From an uncultured Eubacteriales bacterium (lineage in GTDB: Bacteria > Bacillota > Clostridia > Lachnospirales > Bianqueaceae): DNA of 5,825 nucleotides. Made by a program: the position numbers and the translations under genes. This document shows, piece after piece, positions 1 through 5,825 of this stretch. How positions within the stretch are numbered: position 1 is the stretch's first letter; every line of letters begins with the position of its first letter. The notes beneath the pieces were generated by a model. It was given only the letters and a program-made list of their open reading frames with translations. It was not told the origin of the DNA and made no database searches. The stretch is from assembly GCA_902782895.1 (NCBI GenBank), contig CACZPA010000065.1, forward strand, positions 1 through 5,825. Reading direction: 5' to 3'.

Positions 1-299
1 AACAGCTCGTTCAGCCGGGCTGTTTTTTTCGCGTCCCAGAACATATCATGATTGCCGCGGATCAGGATCTTGCGGCCGGGCAGCTTCTCAATGAAATCAA
101 AATCAGGGCCGCACTCATCGAGATCGCGGCCCCAGGAAAAATCTCCCGCCAGTACTATCGTATCACTCTCCCGCACCTGCTCCAGCCAGTTGCGGCGGAT
201 CTTCTCTTCATGTCCGACCCAGGCTTTGCCGAACTTGTCCATCTTCTTGCCCGGCACACCGAAGGACAGATGCGGATCCCCTAATGTATACAGTGCCAA
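1..299 (-). CDS. Metallophosphoesterase (calcineurin-like), N-terminal 99 codons, cut by window edge
   Basis: A predicted phosphohydrolase of the calcineurin-like metallophosphoesterase fold, which binds two metal ions. I found it by translating the minus strand by hand. The sequence begins (M)ALYTLGDPHLSFG and shows the three N-terminal metal-binding blocks in order: GDPH (D8, H10), GDFSWG (D53) and GNHD (N83, H84). The rest of the protein, including the later metal-ligand histidines, lies beyond the left edge. The overall pattern resembles a small clostridial family of predicted phosphohydrolases (COG1768-like, from memory); its substrate is not known to me. The chosen start is TTG at 299-297, because the protein then begins as this family usually does and no ATG fits upstream. 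It lies 2 bases after the stop of the preceding gene, with no good Shine-Dalgarno, so re-initiation or translational coupling is inferred. It is the fourth gene of the minus-strand operon. The family call is secure; the function is unknown. Confidence 0.85.
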   Translation of the reverse strand, partial: MALYTLGDPHLSFGVPGKKMDKFGKAWVGHEEKIRRNWLEQVRESDTIVLAGDFSWGRDLDECGPDFDFIEKLPGRKILIRGNHDMFWDAKKTARLNEL

Positions 300-301
300 T
301 T

Positions 302-1204
302 TTATACCGGAATATGCAGAACACCCGGATCGATCGAAGCAAGATTGGCCGCACCGGTCTTCGCCATCATCTCGCGCAGTCCGTCTGTCATTGACTCGAT
401 GTAAGCCCGGACGCCTTCCGCGCCATTCTTGCCGAAATCCTCCAGAACCGCGCGGCCCACGCAGACAGCCTTCGCACCGAGCGCGATCGCCTTAAACGCG
501 TCCGCGCCGGTATCGATGTGACAGTCCACGAAAATGTCCATATCCGCTCCGACAGCCTTTACGATCTCCGGAAGGATCATGAGCGGCGGCACGCCGTACG
601 GAATCATGCCGTGATGATGGCTGACCAGAATGCCGCTGACACCGGCCTCCCGGCACTTCAGCGCGTCCTGCACGCTCAGTACGCCCTTTACGACAAAAGG
701 CAGCGGCGTCTCCGCCACAAAGCTCTTCAGCTCTTCAAAGCTGACCGGCGCCATCTCCATGTTCCGCACCACGTCGTGCTGTCCCTTGCGGTTAAAGCTG
801 TGATCGATATCCATGCCGACCGCGATCGCGCCGGCCTTGTACGCATGCTGCAGCTTCTCACGGACCAGATCCCGGTCCATATAGGGCTTGACGATTTTCA
901 CCGTCTCCGGGCATGCTCCAAGAATCCCTTCCAGCTCCTCGGCGTCGCCCATCCCGGCCCAGTTCAGCGCATGCGCCTGCGCCGCGCCGCGGGCCATCGT
1001 CACCATACCGCCTTCATGCATCCTGTCCAGATGGGAGAAAGCGGCCGTCATGATCGGCGTCGCGAATTTCTTCCCGAAAACCGTGCAGGACGTGTCCGGT
1101 ACGCAGCTGTCGAGCAGCCGCATTTCCACCAGAATCGAATCCAGATAGGCTCTGGTCCACTCACTCGCGTCCTCGGGGTTTGTGATATTATTCTTATAAA
1201 TCAT
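302..1204 (-). CDS. FMN-dependent alpha-hydroxy-acid dehydrogenase-like protein (300 aa)
   Basis: A TIM-barrel flavoprotein of the glycolate oxidase/LldD superfamily, presumably cytoplasmic. Recognisable blocks are the early strand DTSCTVFGKKFATPIM (about residues 37-52), the flavin-contacting lysine in PFVVKGVL (K173), the catalytic-histidine region LVSHHHG (H197 is exactly 24 residues after the lysine, as in glycolate oxidase), DCHIDTGADAFKAIALGA (227-244) and the FMN-phosphate motif VGRAVL (G250-R251). It is shorter than typical members (about 350-380 aa) and lacks much of their N-terminal segment. The arginine normally three residues after the catalytic histidine is M200 here, and the arginine of the DGGVR motif is D231, so substrate and reaction are uncertain. 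The start is ATG 1204-1202, preceded by AAGGAG at 1217-1212 with a 7-base spacer. The frame stays open upstream to 1396, but that stretch is inside pncB and is rejected. It sits 11 bases after pncB. The superfamily is secure; the exact activity is unknown. Confidence 0.85.
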   Translation of the reverse strand: MIYKNNITNPEDASEWTRAYLDSILVEMRLLDSCVPDTSCTVFGKKFATPIMTAAFSHLDRMHEGGMVTMARGAAQAHALNWAGMGDAEELEGILGACPETVKIVKPYMDRDLVREKLQHAYKAGAIAVGMDIDHSFNRKGQHDVVRNMEMAPVSFEELKSFVAETPLPFVVKGVLSVQDALKCREAGVSGILVSHHHGMIPYGVPPLMILPEIVKAVGADMDIFVDCHIDTGADAFKAIALGAKAVCVGRAVLEDFGKNGAEGVRAYIESMTDGLREMMAKTGAANLASIDPGVLHIPV

Positions 1205-1215
1205 ATTCTGTCTCC

Positions 1216-2688
1216 TTATCTCTGCTCCTTGCCGTACTGATGGAGCATCTCGTTCTTCAGTGTCCACAGCTTCACGGAAAGATCGACCGGAACGTCCTGC
1301 GGATTCATGGTACGGCGGGTCTCCGGATACAGCGTCTCCTGCTCCTTCGCGCAGATATCGCGAATCTCCATCAGGGACGGACATGTATATACGCATTCTC
1401 CGCCGCGGAAGACCGGTACCAGCAGCTTTCGCAGCCTGTAGGAGCCGCCCGCGAAGGTCATGTGTTTCCAGGTATTGACCGGATGGAAAATCGTCAGCTC
1501 ATTTTTCTCATCAAACATTTCATCATCGAGCGTGATCAGATCGCCGCGCAGATAGCCGGTCTCCTTATCGTAGATCCGCAGCACCTGCTTGATGCCCGGG
1601 TTCGTGATCTTCTCCAGATTGTTGGAAAGCTTGATCTTGGGGATCATTTCGCCGGCAGCGTTCTCTTCCGCCGCCATCTTGTAGACGCCGCCAAGCGACG
1701 GATTGCCGTCCGCCGTGATCAGACGTGTACCGACGCCCCAGAGGGAAATCTGCGCGCCTTGGTGCTTCAGATCGCGGATGACGAATTCATCCAGATCGCT
1801 GGAAGCACTGATGATCGCGTCCGGGAAGCCCGCCTCGTCCAGCATCTTGCGCGCTTCGATCGAAAGATACGCCAGATCACCGCTGTCCAACCGGATACCG
1901 TAGGTCTTGGACTTGATGCCCGCGTCGCGCATCTCCTGGAAGACCTTGATCGCGTCCGGCACACCGCTGCGCAGCGTATCATACGTGTCGACCAGCAGGA
2001 TGCACATGTCGGGGAAAAGCTTCGCGTACGCGCGGAAAGCCTCCAGCTGTGAATCAAAGCTCATGACCCAGCTGTGCGCATGTGTCCCCTTCGGCAGCGC
2101 GCCGTACAGCTTGCCTGTCAGAACATTGGACGTACCGACGCAGCCGCCGATGACGGCAGCTCTCGCGCCAAGCGTTCCCGCCTCGGGACCCTGCGCGCGC
2201 CGCAGTCCGAACTCCATGACCGCGTCGCCTTTTGCCGCGTGTACGACACGGGCCGCCTTGGTCGCGATCAGCGTCTGGTGGTTGATGATCGTCAGAAGCG
2301 CCGGCTCCACGAGCTGTGCCTCCATGATCGAAGCAGATATCCGCAGCAGCGGCTCCATCGGGAACACGACCGTCCCTTCCGGGATCGCGTCGATGTCACC
2401 GGTAAAGCGGAAGGTGCGAAGATAATCCAGAAAATCATCATCGAAAATCGCCAGCGACCGCAGATATTCGATATCGCTCTCCGAGAAATGCAGGTTCCGG
2501 ATATAGTCGATCGCCTGCTCCAGGCCTGCCGCGATGGCGTACGCGCCGCCAAACGGGTTTGTCCGGTAAAAAAGATCAAATACCACTCTCTGGTTGGTTT
2601 TGCCGTATCTGTAGTAGCCCTGCATCATGGTCAGCTCGTACAGATCCGTCATGATCGTCAGATTGGTCGATTCGTTCATGTTCATCAT
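1216..2688 (-). CDS. pncB: Nicotinate phosphoribosyltransferase
   Basis: Converts nicotinate, PRPP and ATP to nicotinate mononucleotide in the Preiss-Handler NAD salvage pathway, in the cytoplasm. The predicted 490 aa match the usual length of Gram-positive members. Family signatures in order: TDLYELTMMQGYY (14-26), EFGLRRAQGP (159-168, with R163/R164), GTHAHSW (201-207, where H205 corresponds to the phosphorylated histidine), YGIRLDSGDLA (263-273), SSDLDE (296-301) and WGVGTRL (317-323). The start is ambiguous. AGGAG at 2695-2691 lies only 2 bases before the first ATG (2688), 5 before the second (2685) and 11 before the M4 codon (2679), so M2 is the likeliest true start and the protein may be one to three residues shorter. 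The stop of the MATE gene directly abuts this Shine-Dalgarno. No nicotinamidase gene is in view, so the source of nicotinate (uptake or deamidation) is not shown. Confidence 0.96.
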   Translation of the reverse strand: MMNMNESTNLTIMTDLYELTMMQGYYRYGKTNQRVVFDLFYRTNPFGGAYAIAAGLEQAIDYIRNLHFSESDIEYLRSLAIFDDDFLDYLRTFRFTGDIDAIPEGTVVFPMEPLLRISASIMEAQLVEPALLTIINHQTLIATKAARVVHAAKGDAVMEFGLRRAQGPEAGTLGARAAVIGGCVGTSNVLTGKLYGALPKGTHAHSWVMSFDSQLEAFRAYAKLFPDMCILLVDTYDTLRSGVPDAIKVFQEMRDAGIKSKTYGIRLDSGDLAYLSIEARKMLDEAGFPDAIISASSDLDEFVIRDLKHQGAQISLWGVGTRLITADGNPSLGGVYKMAAEENAAGEMIPKIKLSNNLEKITNPGIKQVLRIYDKETGYLRGDLITLDDEMFDEKNELTIFHPVNTWKHMTFAGGSYRLRKLLVPVFRGGECVYTCPSLMEIRDICAKEQETLYPETRRTMNPQDVPVDLSVKLWTLKNEMLHQYGKEQR

Positions 2689-2695
2689 TACTCCT

Positions 2696-4072
2696 TTAGG
2701 ATTGTATTGCCTGCTGCCCGCTGATCAATACGTTCAGCTTCTTAAAGAAGGCAAACAGCATCGGCATCGCGATACACAGCGTGATCAGATCGGACAAAGG
2801 CATTGCGCACTGCAGACCAAGGATTCCGAGGAGCCTGGGCAGCAGCAGGACAAGCGGAACATAGAAGAGTCCCTGTCTCGCGAACGCGAGGAAGGAGGAC
2901 TTCCAGGACTCGCCGATCGCCTGGAAGAGCATATTGGGCATCGTACTGAGCGGGATCAGGAGCATTCCGAGCGCCTGGATCCGGACACCCGGCGTGGCGA
3001 TCGCGATGACATCCGGATCGTCGCGGAACAGCGTAACAAGCGGTCTGGCCAGGAAAACCTCTGTAATGCCGATGACGGCCAGTACACAGGTGTTGAGGAT
3101 CAGAATGAAACGGAAGATCTCCTTGACACGCAGGTACTTTTTCGCGCCGAAATTAAAGCTGAAGAGGGTCTGCGCGCCCTGATTCATGCCGTTTGTAAGG
3201 GCTTGGGACAGATTCAGCAGACGCATCACGATGGACATCGCGGCCTGCGCGCTGTCGCCAAAGGGCTGTGCGCTGAAATTCATCGAGATATTGGCCAGTG
3301 AATAGGTCAGGTGCCGGCACAGGGACGGGAAGCCGTTCTTGATCATGGTCGGCAGAATCCTGAGATTGACGTTTTTGACGGAAAGATGGGTCTGACTCTT
3401 GCCCCGCAGATAGAAGGAAAGGAGCAGCAGGAGGCTGACACTTTGGCAGACAACGTCGGTCAAGGCCGCGCCGCGTATGCCCAGCTTGCAGACAAAGATG
3501 AAGATCGGCGCTATCGCGATGGAAAGGACTCCGCCGGTTCCGATACCGATCATGGAATACAGCGTCTTGCCTTCACATCGGATAATCGTTGAGAGCACCA
3601 GCGAAGTACTCATGATCGGAAAAGCGATCAGGAGGATCCGCGAATACTCGACCGCATACTGGATATTGGTCTCGGTGGCGCCCATCGCCTTCATCAGCGG
3701 CGTGACGAAGAGAATGCCGCATGCCGCGAGGATCGAGCTTGCGACCAGCGTTACAAAGAACGCGGTGGACGCGTAGACATCCGCTTCTTTAGGCTGCTTC
3801 GCCCCAAGCAGACGGCCGATCACAAGGCCTCCGCCCATGCCCATCAGGAATCCGAAGGCGTTGGAGAGATTCATGATGGAGGACGCGACGCCGATCGCGG
3901 CCGCCTGGCTGGTGCCGAGCTTGCCGACGTAGAAGGTGTCGACGAGGTTGTAAACCGTCGTGATCAGCGTGCCGACGATGGCCGGCAGCGACAGCTCAAT
4001 GGCGGTTGCCGGTACGGGCGATTCGGTCATCCATTTGTAATGCTCTTCCTTGGATCTTGATTTGAATAACAT
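2696..4072 (-). CDS. MATE-family efflux transporter (MepA/NorM-like), 458 aa
   Basis: An inner-membrane multidrug and toxin extrusion transporter, expected to export a cationic or small organic substrate by Na+ or H+ antiport. The 458 aa length and about 12 hydrophobic segments in two similar halves fit the family. TM1 (about 25-50) carries the typical VYNLVDTFYVGKLGT pattern with D45, followed by a glycine-rich GMGGGLVIGRLLGAK (78-92). The second half has the matching NGMNQGAQTLFSFNFGAK (294-311). The N-terminus is short and polar with no signal peptide. The start is ATG 4072-4070, preceded by AAGGGG at 4086-4081 with an 8-base spacer. It is the first gene of the minus-strand operon and lies 7 bases upstream of pncB, which suggests but does not show a substrate linked to pyridine metabolism. 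Substrate cannot be predicted from a MATE sequence alone. Confidence 0.93.
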   Translation of the reverse strand: MLFKSRSKEEHYKWMTESPVPATAIELSLPAIVGTLITTVYNLVDTFYVGKLGTSQAAAIGVASSIMNLSNAFGFLMGMGGGLVIGRLLGAKQPKEADVYASTAFFVTLVASSILAACGILFVTPLMKAMGATETNIQYAVEYSRILLIAFPIMSTSLVLSTIIRCEGKTLYSMIGIGTGGVLSIAIAPIFIFVCKLGIRGAALTDVVCQSVSLLLLLSFYLRGKSQTHLSVKNVNLRILPTMIKNGFPSLCRHLTYSLANISMNFSAQPFGDSAQAAMSIVMRLLNLSQALTNGMNQGAQTLFSFNFGAKKYLRVKEIFRFILILNTCVLAVIGITEVFLARPLVTLFRDDPDVIAIATPGVRIQALGMLLIPLSTMPNMLFQAIGESWKSSFLAFARQGLFYVPLVLLLPRLLGILGLQCAMPLSDLITLCIAMPMLFAFFKKLNVLISGQQAIQS

Positions 4073-4123
4073 GTACTGTGCCCCTTTTCTCCCATTTAAT
4101 TCTGTTTCTGTGCGTAGAAAAGA

Positions 4124-4140
4124 TTTTACTGTCTTTTACT
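4124..4140. repeat. Tandem heptamer TTTTACT at the MATE promoter start site
   Basis: TTTTACT occurs at 4124-4130 and 4134-4140, a 10-base period of about one helical turn. The second copy overlaps the minus-strand -10 box and the first covers the predicted transcription start region. It could be a regulator site or simply chance in AT-rich sequence. Confidence 0.3.
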
Positions 4141-4166
4141 ATACCACTTCCGGCCGTTTATTTCAA
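4138..4166 (-). promoter_or_regulatory. Sigma-A promoter of the MATE-pncB operon
   Basis: Reading the minus strand, TTGAAA (4166-4161) matches the -35 consensus at 5 of 6 bases and TATAGT (4143-4138) matches the -10 at 5 of 6, with a 17-base spacer. Transcription should begin near 4131, giving a leader of about 58 nt before the MATE start. That leader holds a weak inverted repeat (TTTCT at 4105-4109, AGAAA at 4116-4120), which is probably insignificant. Confidence 0.8.
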
Positions 4167-4189
4167 TCCTAAGGTTGCTTTTTACGGCC
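4152..4189. promoter_or_regulatory. Imperfect dyad spanning both divergent promoters; candidate operator
   Basis: The 19-base half-sites match at 12 positions by my hand count. The outer arms GGCCGT (4152-4157) and ACGGCC (4184-4189) are perfectly complementary, and the inner CAATCCTAAGGTTG (4164-4177) is partly so. All share a centre between 4170 and 4171. Each outer arm lies in the spacer of one promoter and the inner part overlaps both -35 boxes. Neither predicted transcript includes it, so it would act as DNA rather than RNA. The binding protein is unknown and the operator role is inferred. Confidence 0.45.
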
Positions 4190-4203
4190 TGCTGGTGTAA
4201 AAT
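4175..4203 (+). promoter_or_regulatory. Sigma-A promoter of dapA-dapB
   Basis: TTGCTT (4175-4180) serves as the -35 (3 of 6, keeping the key TTG) and TAAAAT (4198-4203) as the -10 (5 of 6), with a 17-base spacer. The start site should be near 4210, so the leader is about 27 nt. That is too short for a lysine (L-box) riboswitch or T-box, so control, if any, is likely at the promoter. Confidence 0.72.
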
Positions 4204-4221
4204 AACTTAAATAATCTCTGC

Positions 4222-4229
4222 AAAGGAGG
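4222..4229 (+). promoter_or_regulatory. Strong ribosome binding site of dapA
   Basis: AAAGGAGG is a near-perfect anti-Shine-Dalgarno match placed 7 bases before the ATG at 4237. It fixes the dapA start and is the best ribosome binding site in the window. Confidence 0.9.
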
Positions 4230-4236
4230 AACCACT

Positions 4237-5112
4237 ATGATAACCGGATCCATTGTTGCGCTGGCAACACCCTTCCACGCGGACGGAAGCATCAACTTCG
4301 ACGCGCTTGGCAAATGGATTGAGTTCCAGATCGCGGGCGGTACGGACGCGATCCTGGTGCTTGGCACTACCGGCGAATCCTCTACCATGTCTCATGAAGA
4401 AGATGAGTCCATCTGTGCATTTGCTCTCGAGAAAATCGCGGGCCGTGTTAAGGTCATCGCCGGAAGCGGCTCCAACAGCACGGAGACACAGCTGATGAAG
4501 AGCAAGCGTTACGCCGAGATGGGCGTAGACGCGGTTCTCTGCATCTCTCCGTATTATAATAAAACCAACGAAGAAGGCATGTACCGGCATTTCGCGACGG
4601 TCGCCGACGCGATTACCTGTCCCGTTATCGCCTACAACGTGCCCGGCCGCACCGGCTGCAGCATCAGCACTTCCGTCGTGAAGCGCATGTCGGAGCACGG
4701 CAATTTCATGGGCATCAAGGAAGCAAGCGGCAATATGAGCTACGCGATGAAGATCGCAGGCTATCTGAACGATCATTTCACGATGTATTCCGGTAATGAC
4801 GACATTACGATTCCGCTGATGAGCATCGGTGCGAAGGGCGTCATCTCCGTATGGGCCAATATTATGCCCAGGGAATGCAGCCAGATGGTGCACGCCTATC
4901 TGGAAGGCCGTCACGAAGAGGCTGCCCGCATGCAGATCGAGTATCTCAAGATCATGAACGACCTGTTCCTGGAGGTCAATCCGATCCCGGTAAAAGAAGC
5001 CCTGAACCTCATGGGAATGGAGGCGGGATCTTTCCGCCTGCCGCTCTATCCGATGACGGACGCGGACCGCGCGACGCTTGCCGCTACGATGAAGGAGTAC
5101 AAACTGCTGTGA
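4237..5112 (+). CDS. dapA: 4-hydroxy-tetrahydrodipicolinate synthase
   Basis: Condenses pyruvate with aspartate semialdehyde, the first committed step of diaminopimelate and lysine synthesis, in the cytoplasm. The 291 aa length is typical. Residues align without gaps to E. coli DapA in the key regions: T44/T45 in LGTTGES, Y106/Y107 in SPYYN, Y133 and R138 in AYNVPGRTG, and the Schiff-base lysine K161 in GIKEASGN. Late motifs GVISVWAN (201-208) and NPIPVKEAL (248-256) are also present. Of the lysine-inhibition residues known from E. coli (from memory), S48, H53, N80 and Y106 are kept, but H56 is D and E84 is T, so feedback inhibition may be weak or altered. The ATG start is set by the AAAGGAGG site. 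It is the first gene of the plus-strand unit, and its stop overlaps the dapB start. Confidence 0.97.
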   Translation: MITGSIVALATPFHADGSINFDALGKWIEFQIAGGTDAILVLGTTGESSTMSHEEDESICAFALEKIAGRVKVIAGSGSNSTETQLMKSKRYAEMGVDAVLCISPYYNKTNEEGMYRHFATVADAITCPVIAYNVPGRTGCSISTSVVKRMSEHGNFMGIKEASGNMSYAMKIAGYLNDHFTMYSGNDDITIPLMSIGAKGVISVWANIMPRECSQMVHAYLEGRHEEAARMQIEYLKIMNDLFLEVNPIPVKEALNLMGMEAGSFRLPLYPMTDADRATLAATMKEYKLL

Positions 5113-5825
5113 GAATCGTAATCTTTGGCTATGGCAAGATGGGACGGATGATCGAGCAGGCCGCTCTCGAGATGGGTCATACCGTTTTGGGACATATCGA
5201 TGTGGATAATACGGCTGACGCGGCTGCACTGCCCGCTGCCGACGCGGTACTGGACTTCTCCGGGCCGGGACTGCTCCCCTGCACGGCAGAATACGTCCGC
5301 CGCACACACGCCGCACTAGTCAGCGGCACAACCGGTTACACAGAAGCGGATATGGCAGTCCTGAAGGAGCTCGCTGCTGACACGCCTGTGATCTACAGCG
5401 CGAATTACAGCCTCGGCATCGCGCTCTTCCGCCACATGCTGGAGGAGCTGCCGCGCGATCTGCTGGAGCGTTTTGACATCGAGATCACAGAGACACATCA
5501 CCGTCAGAAAAAGGACGCTCCGAGCGGCACCGCTAAGATGCTGCTTGCCGCGATCGATCCCGAGCATCAGAAGAAGGTCGTAAGCGGGCGGGACGGTATC
5601 GTCGGAGCCCGCACGGACAACGAGATCGGTGTTCTGTCCCTGCGCGGCGGAACCGTCGCCGGCGAGCACACAGTCTATCTCTTCGGCGAGGACGAAACCA
5701 TCTCGATCAAACACTCCGCCGCAAGCCGCCGGATCTTCGTAAACGGCGCGCTGCAGACGGCCGAGAAGCTCTGCGGACGTCCGGCCGGATGGTACTCGCT
5801 CGACGAGCTGCTGTTTGGCAAGGAA
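5109..5825 (+). CDS. dapB: 4-hydroxy-tetrahydrodipicolinate reductase, 3' end cut by window
   Basis: Reduces the DapA product with NAD(P)H to tetrahydrodipicolinate, the second step of the same pathway. Translated by hand from GTG 5109, the frame is open for all 239 codons to the window edge. The nucleotide-binding loop is FGYGKMG (6-12), followed by HID (29-31) at the end of the second strand, DFSGPG (49-54), SGTTGYT (72-78) and SANYSLG (97-103). The catalytic signature ETHHRQKKDAPSGTAK (128-143) is intact, with H130 and K134 matching E. coli H159 and K163. The C-terminal AASRRIFVNGA (204-214) is also typical. Members of this short form run to about 250 aa, so only a few residues, or just the stop, should be missing. 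The GTG overlaps the dapA TGA as GTGA, with AAGGAG at 5092-5097 and an 11-base spacer, so coupled translation with dapA is likely. Confidence 0.95.
   Translation, partial: MRIVIFGYGKMGRMIEQAALEMGHTVLGHIDVDNTADAAALPAADAVLDFSGPGLLPCTAEYVRRTHAALVSGTTGYTEADMAVLKELAADTPVIYSANYSLGIALFRHMLEELPRDLLERFDIEITETHHRQKKDAPSGTAKMLLAAIDPEHQKKVVSGRDGIVGARTDNEIGVLSLRGGTVAGEHTVYLFGEDETISIKHSAASRRIFVNGALQTAEKLCGRPAGWYSLDELLFGKE

Noticed and set aside
48..495. Plus-strand open frames near the left edge
   Set aside because: They are antisense to the phosphoesterase, whose metal-binding motifs are clear on the minus strand, and to the end of the flavoenzyme gene.
1205..1396. N-terminal extension of the flavoenzyme frame up to an ATG at 1396
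   Set aside because: The extra 64 codons lie inside pncB and look unlike protein of this family, whereas ATG 1204 has a strong, well-spaced Shine-Dalgarno.
518..2052. Plus-strand open frames of 240 and 270 codons opposite the flavoenzyme and pncB
   Set aside because: They are antisense to well-supported genes, have arginine/histidine-rich composition and no recognisable motif.
2627..3592. Plus-strand open frames opposite the MATE gene
   Set aside because: Their highly charged, low-complexity translation (many E, R, D, Q) is the expected complement of hydrophobic membrane codons; there is no family match or convincing ribosome binding site.
4152..4189. GGCCGT/ACGGCC inverted repeat as a transcription terminator
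   Set aside because: The loop would be 26 bases with a 6-base stem and no proper U-tract. It sits between divergent starts, outside both predicted transcripts.
4207..5316. Long open frame (369 codons) on the minus strand opposite dapA
   Set aside because: It lies wholly antisense to dapA and the dapB start, is rich in R, H and A, and resembles no family. It is a by-product of GC-rich third codon positions.

Overview
The window looks like chromosomal DNA from a fairly GC-rich low-G+C-lineage Gram-positive, most likely a Clostridia member (Lachnospiraceae or a relative). This rests on strong AGGAGG-type ribosome binding sites, near-consensus sigma-A promoters, a clostridial-type metallophosphoesterase and a MepA-like MATE transporter. 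The assignment is by recognition only; no search was run. The window is almost fully coding, with one non-coding gap of 164 bases.

Two divergent transcription units leave the gap at 4073-4236. The minus-strand unit runs leftward: a MATE-family efflux transporter (4072-2696), nicotinate phosphoribosyltransferase pncB (2688-1216), an FMN-dependent alpha-hydroxy-acid dehydrogenase-like protein (1204-302) and a metallophosphoesterase cut by the left edge (299-1). The gaps are only 7, 11 and 2 bases. In the first two junctions the upstream TAA stop abuts or overlaps the next Shine-Dalgarno, so this is almost certainly one translationally coupled operon. The plus-strand unit runs rightward: dapA (4237-5112), then dapB from a GTG start that overlaps the dapA stop (5109 to the right edge, 239 codons, almost complete). 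DapA and DapB catalyse the first two committed steps of diaminopimelate/lysine synthesis.

Both promoters can be read in the gap, each with a 17-base spacer. Their -35 boxes sit back to back, 8 bases apart, about the same centre (between 4170 and 4171) as an imperfect dyad with perfect GGCCGT/ACGGCC outer arms. This may be a shared operator. The dapA leader is only about 27 nt, too short for a lysine riboswitch.

No mobile element, CRISPR array, tRNA, rRNA or clear terminator was seen, and no exotic system is evident. The points most worth a second look are the symmetric divergent promoter, the FMN enzyme with altered active-site residues, and the unexplained linkage of NAD salvage to a MATE transporter.
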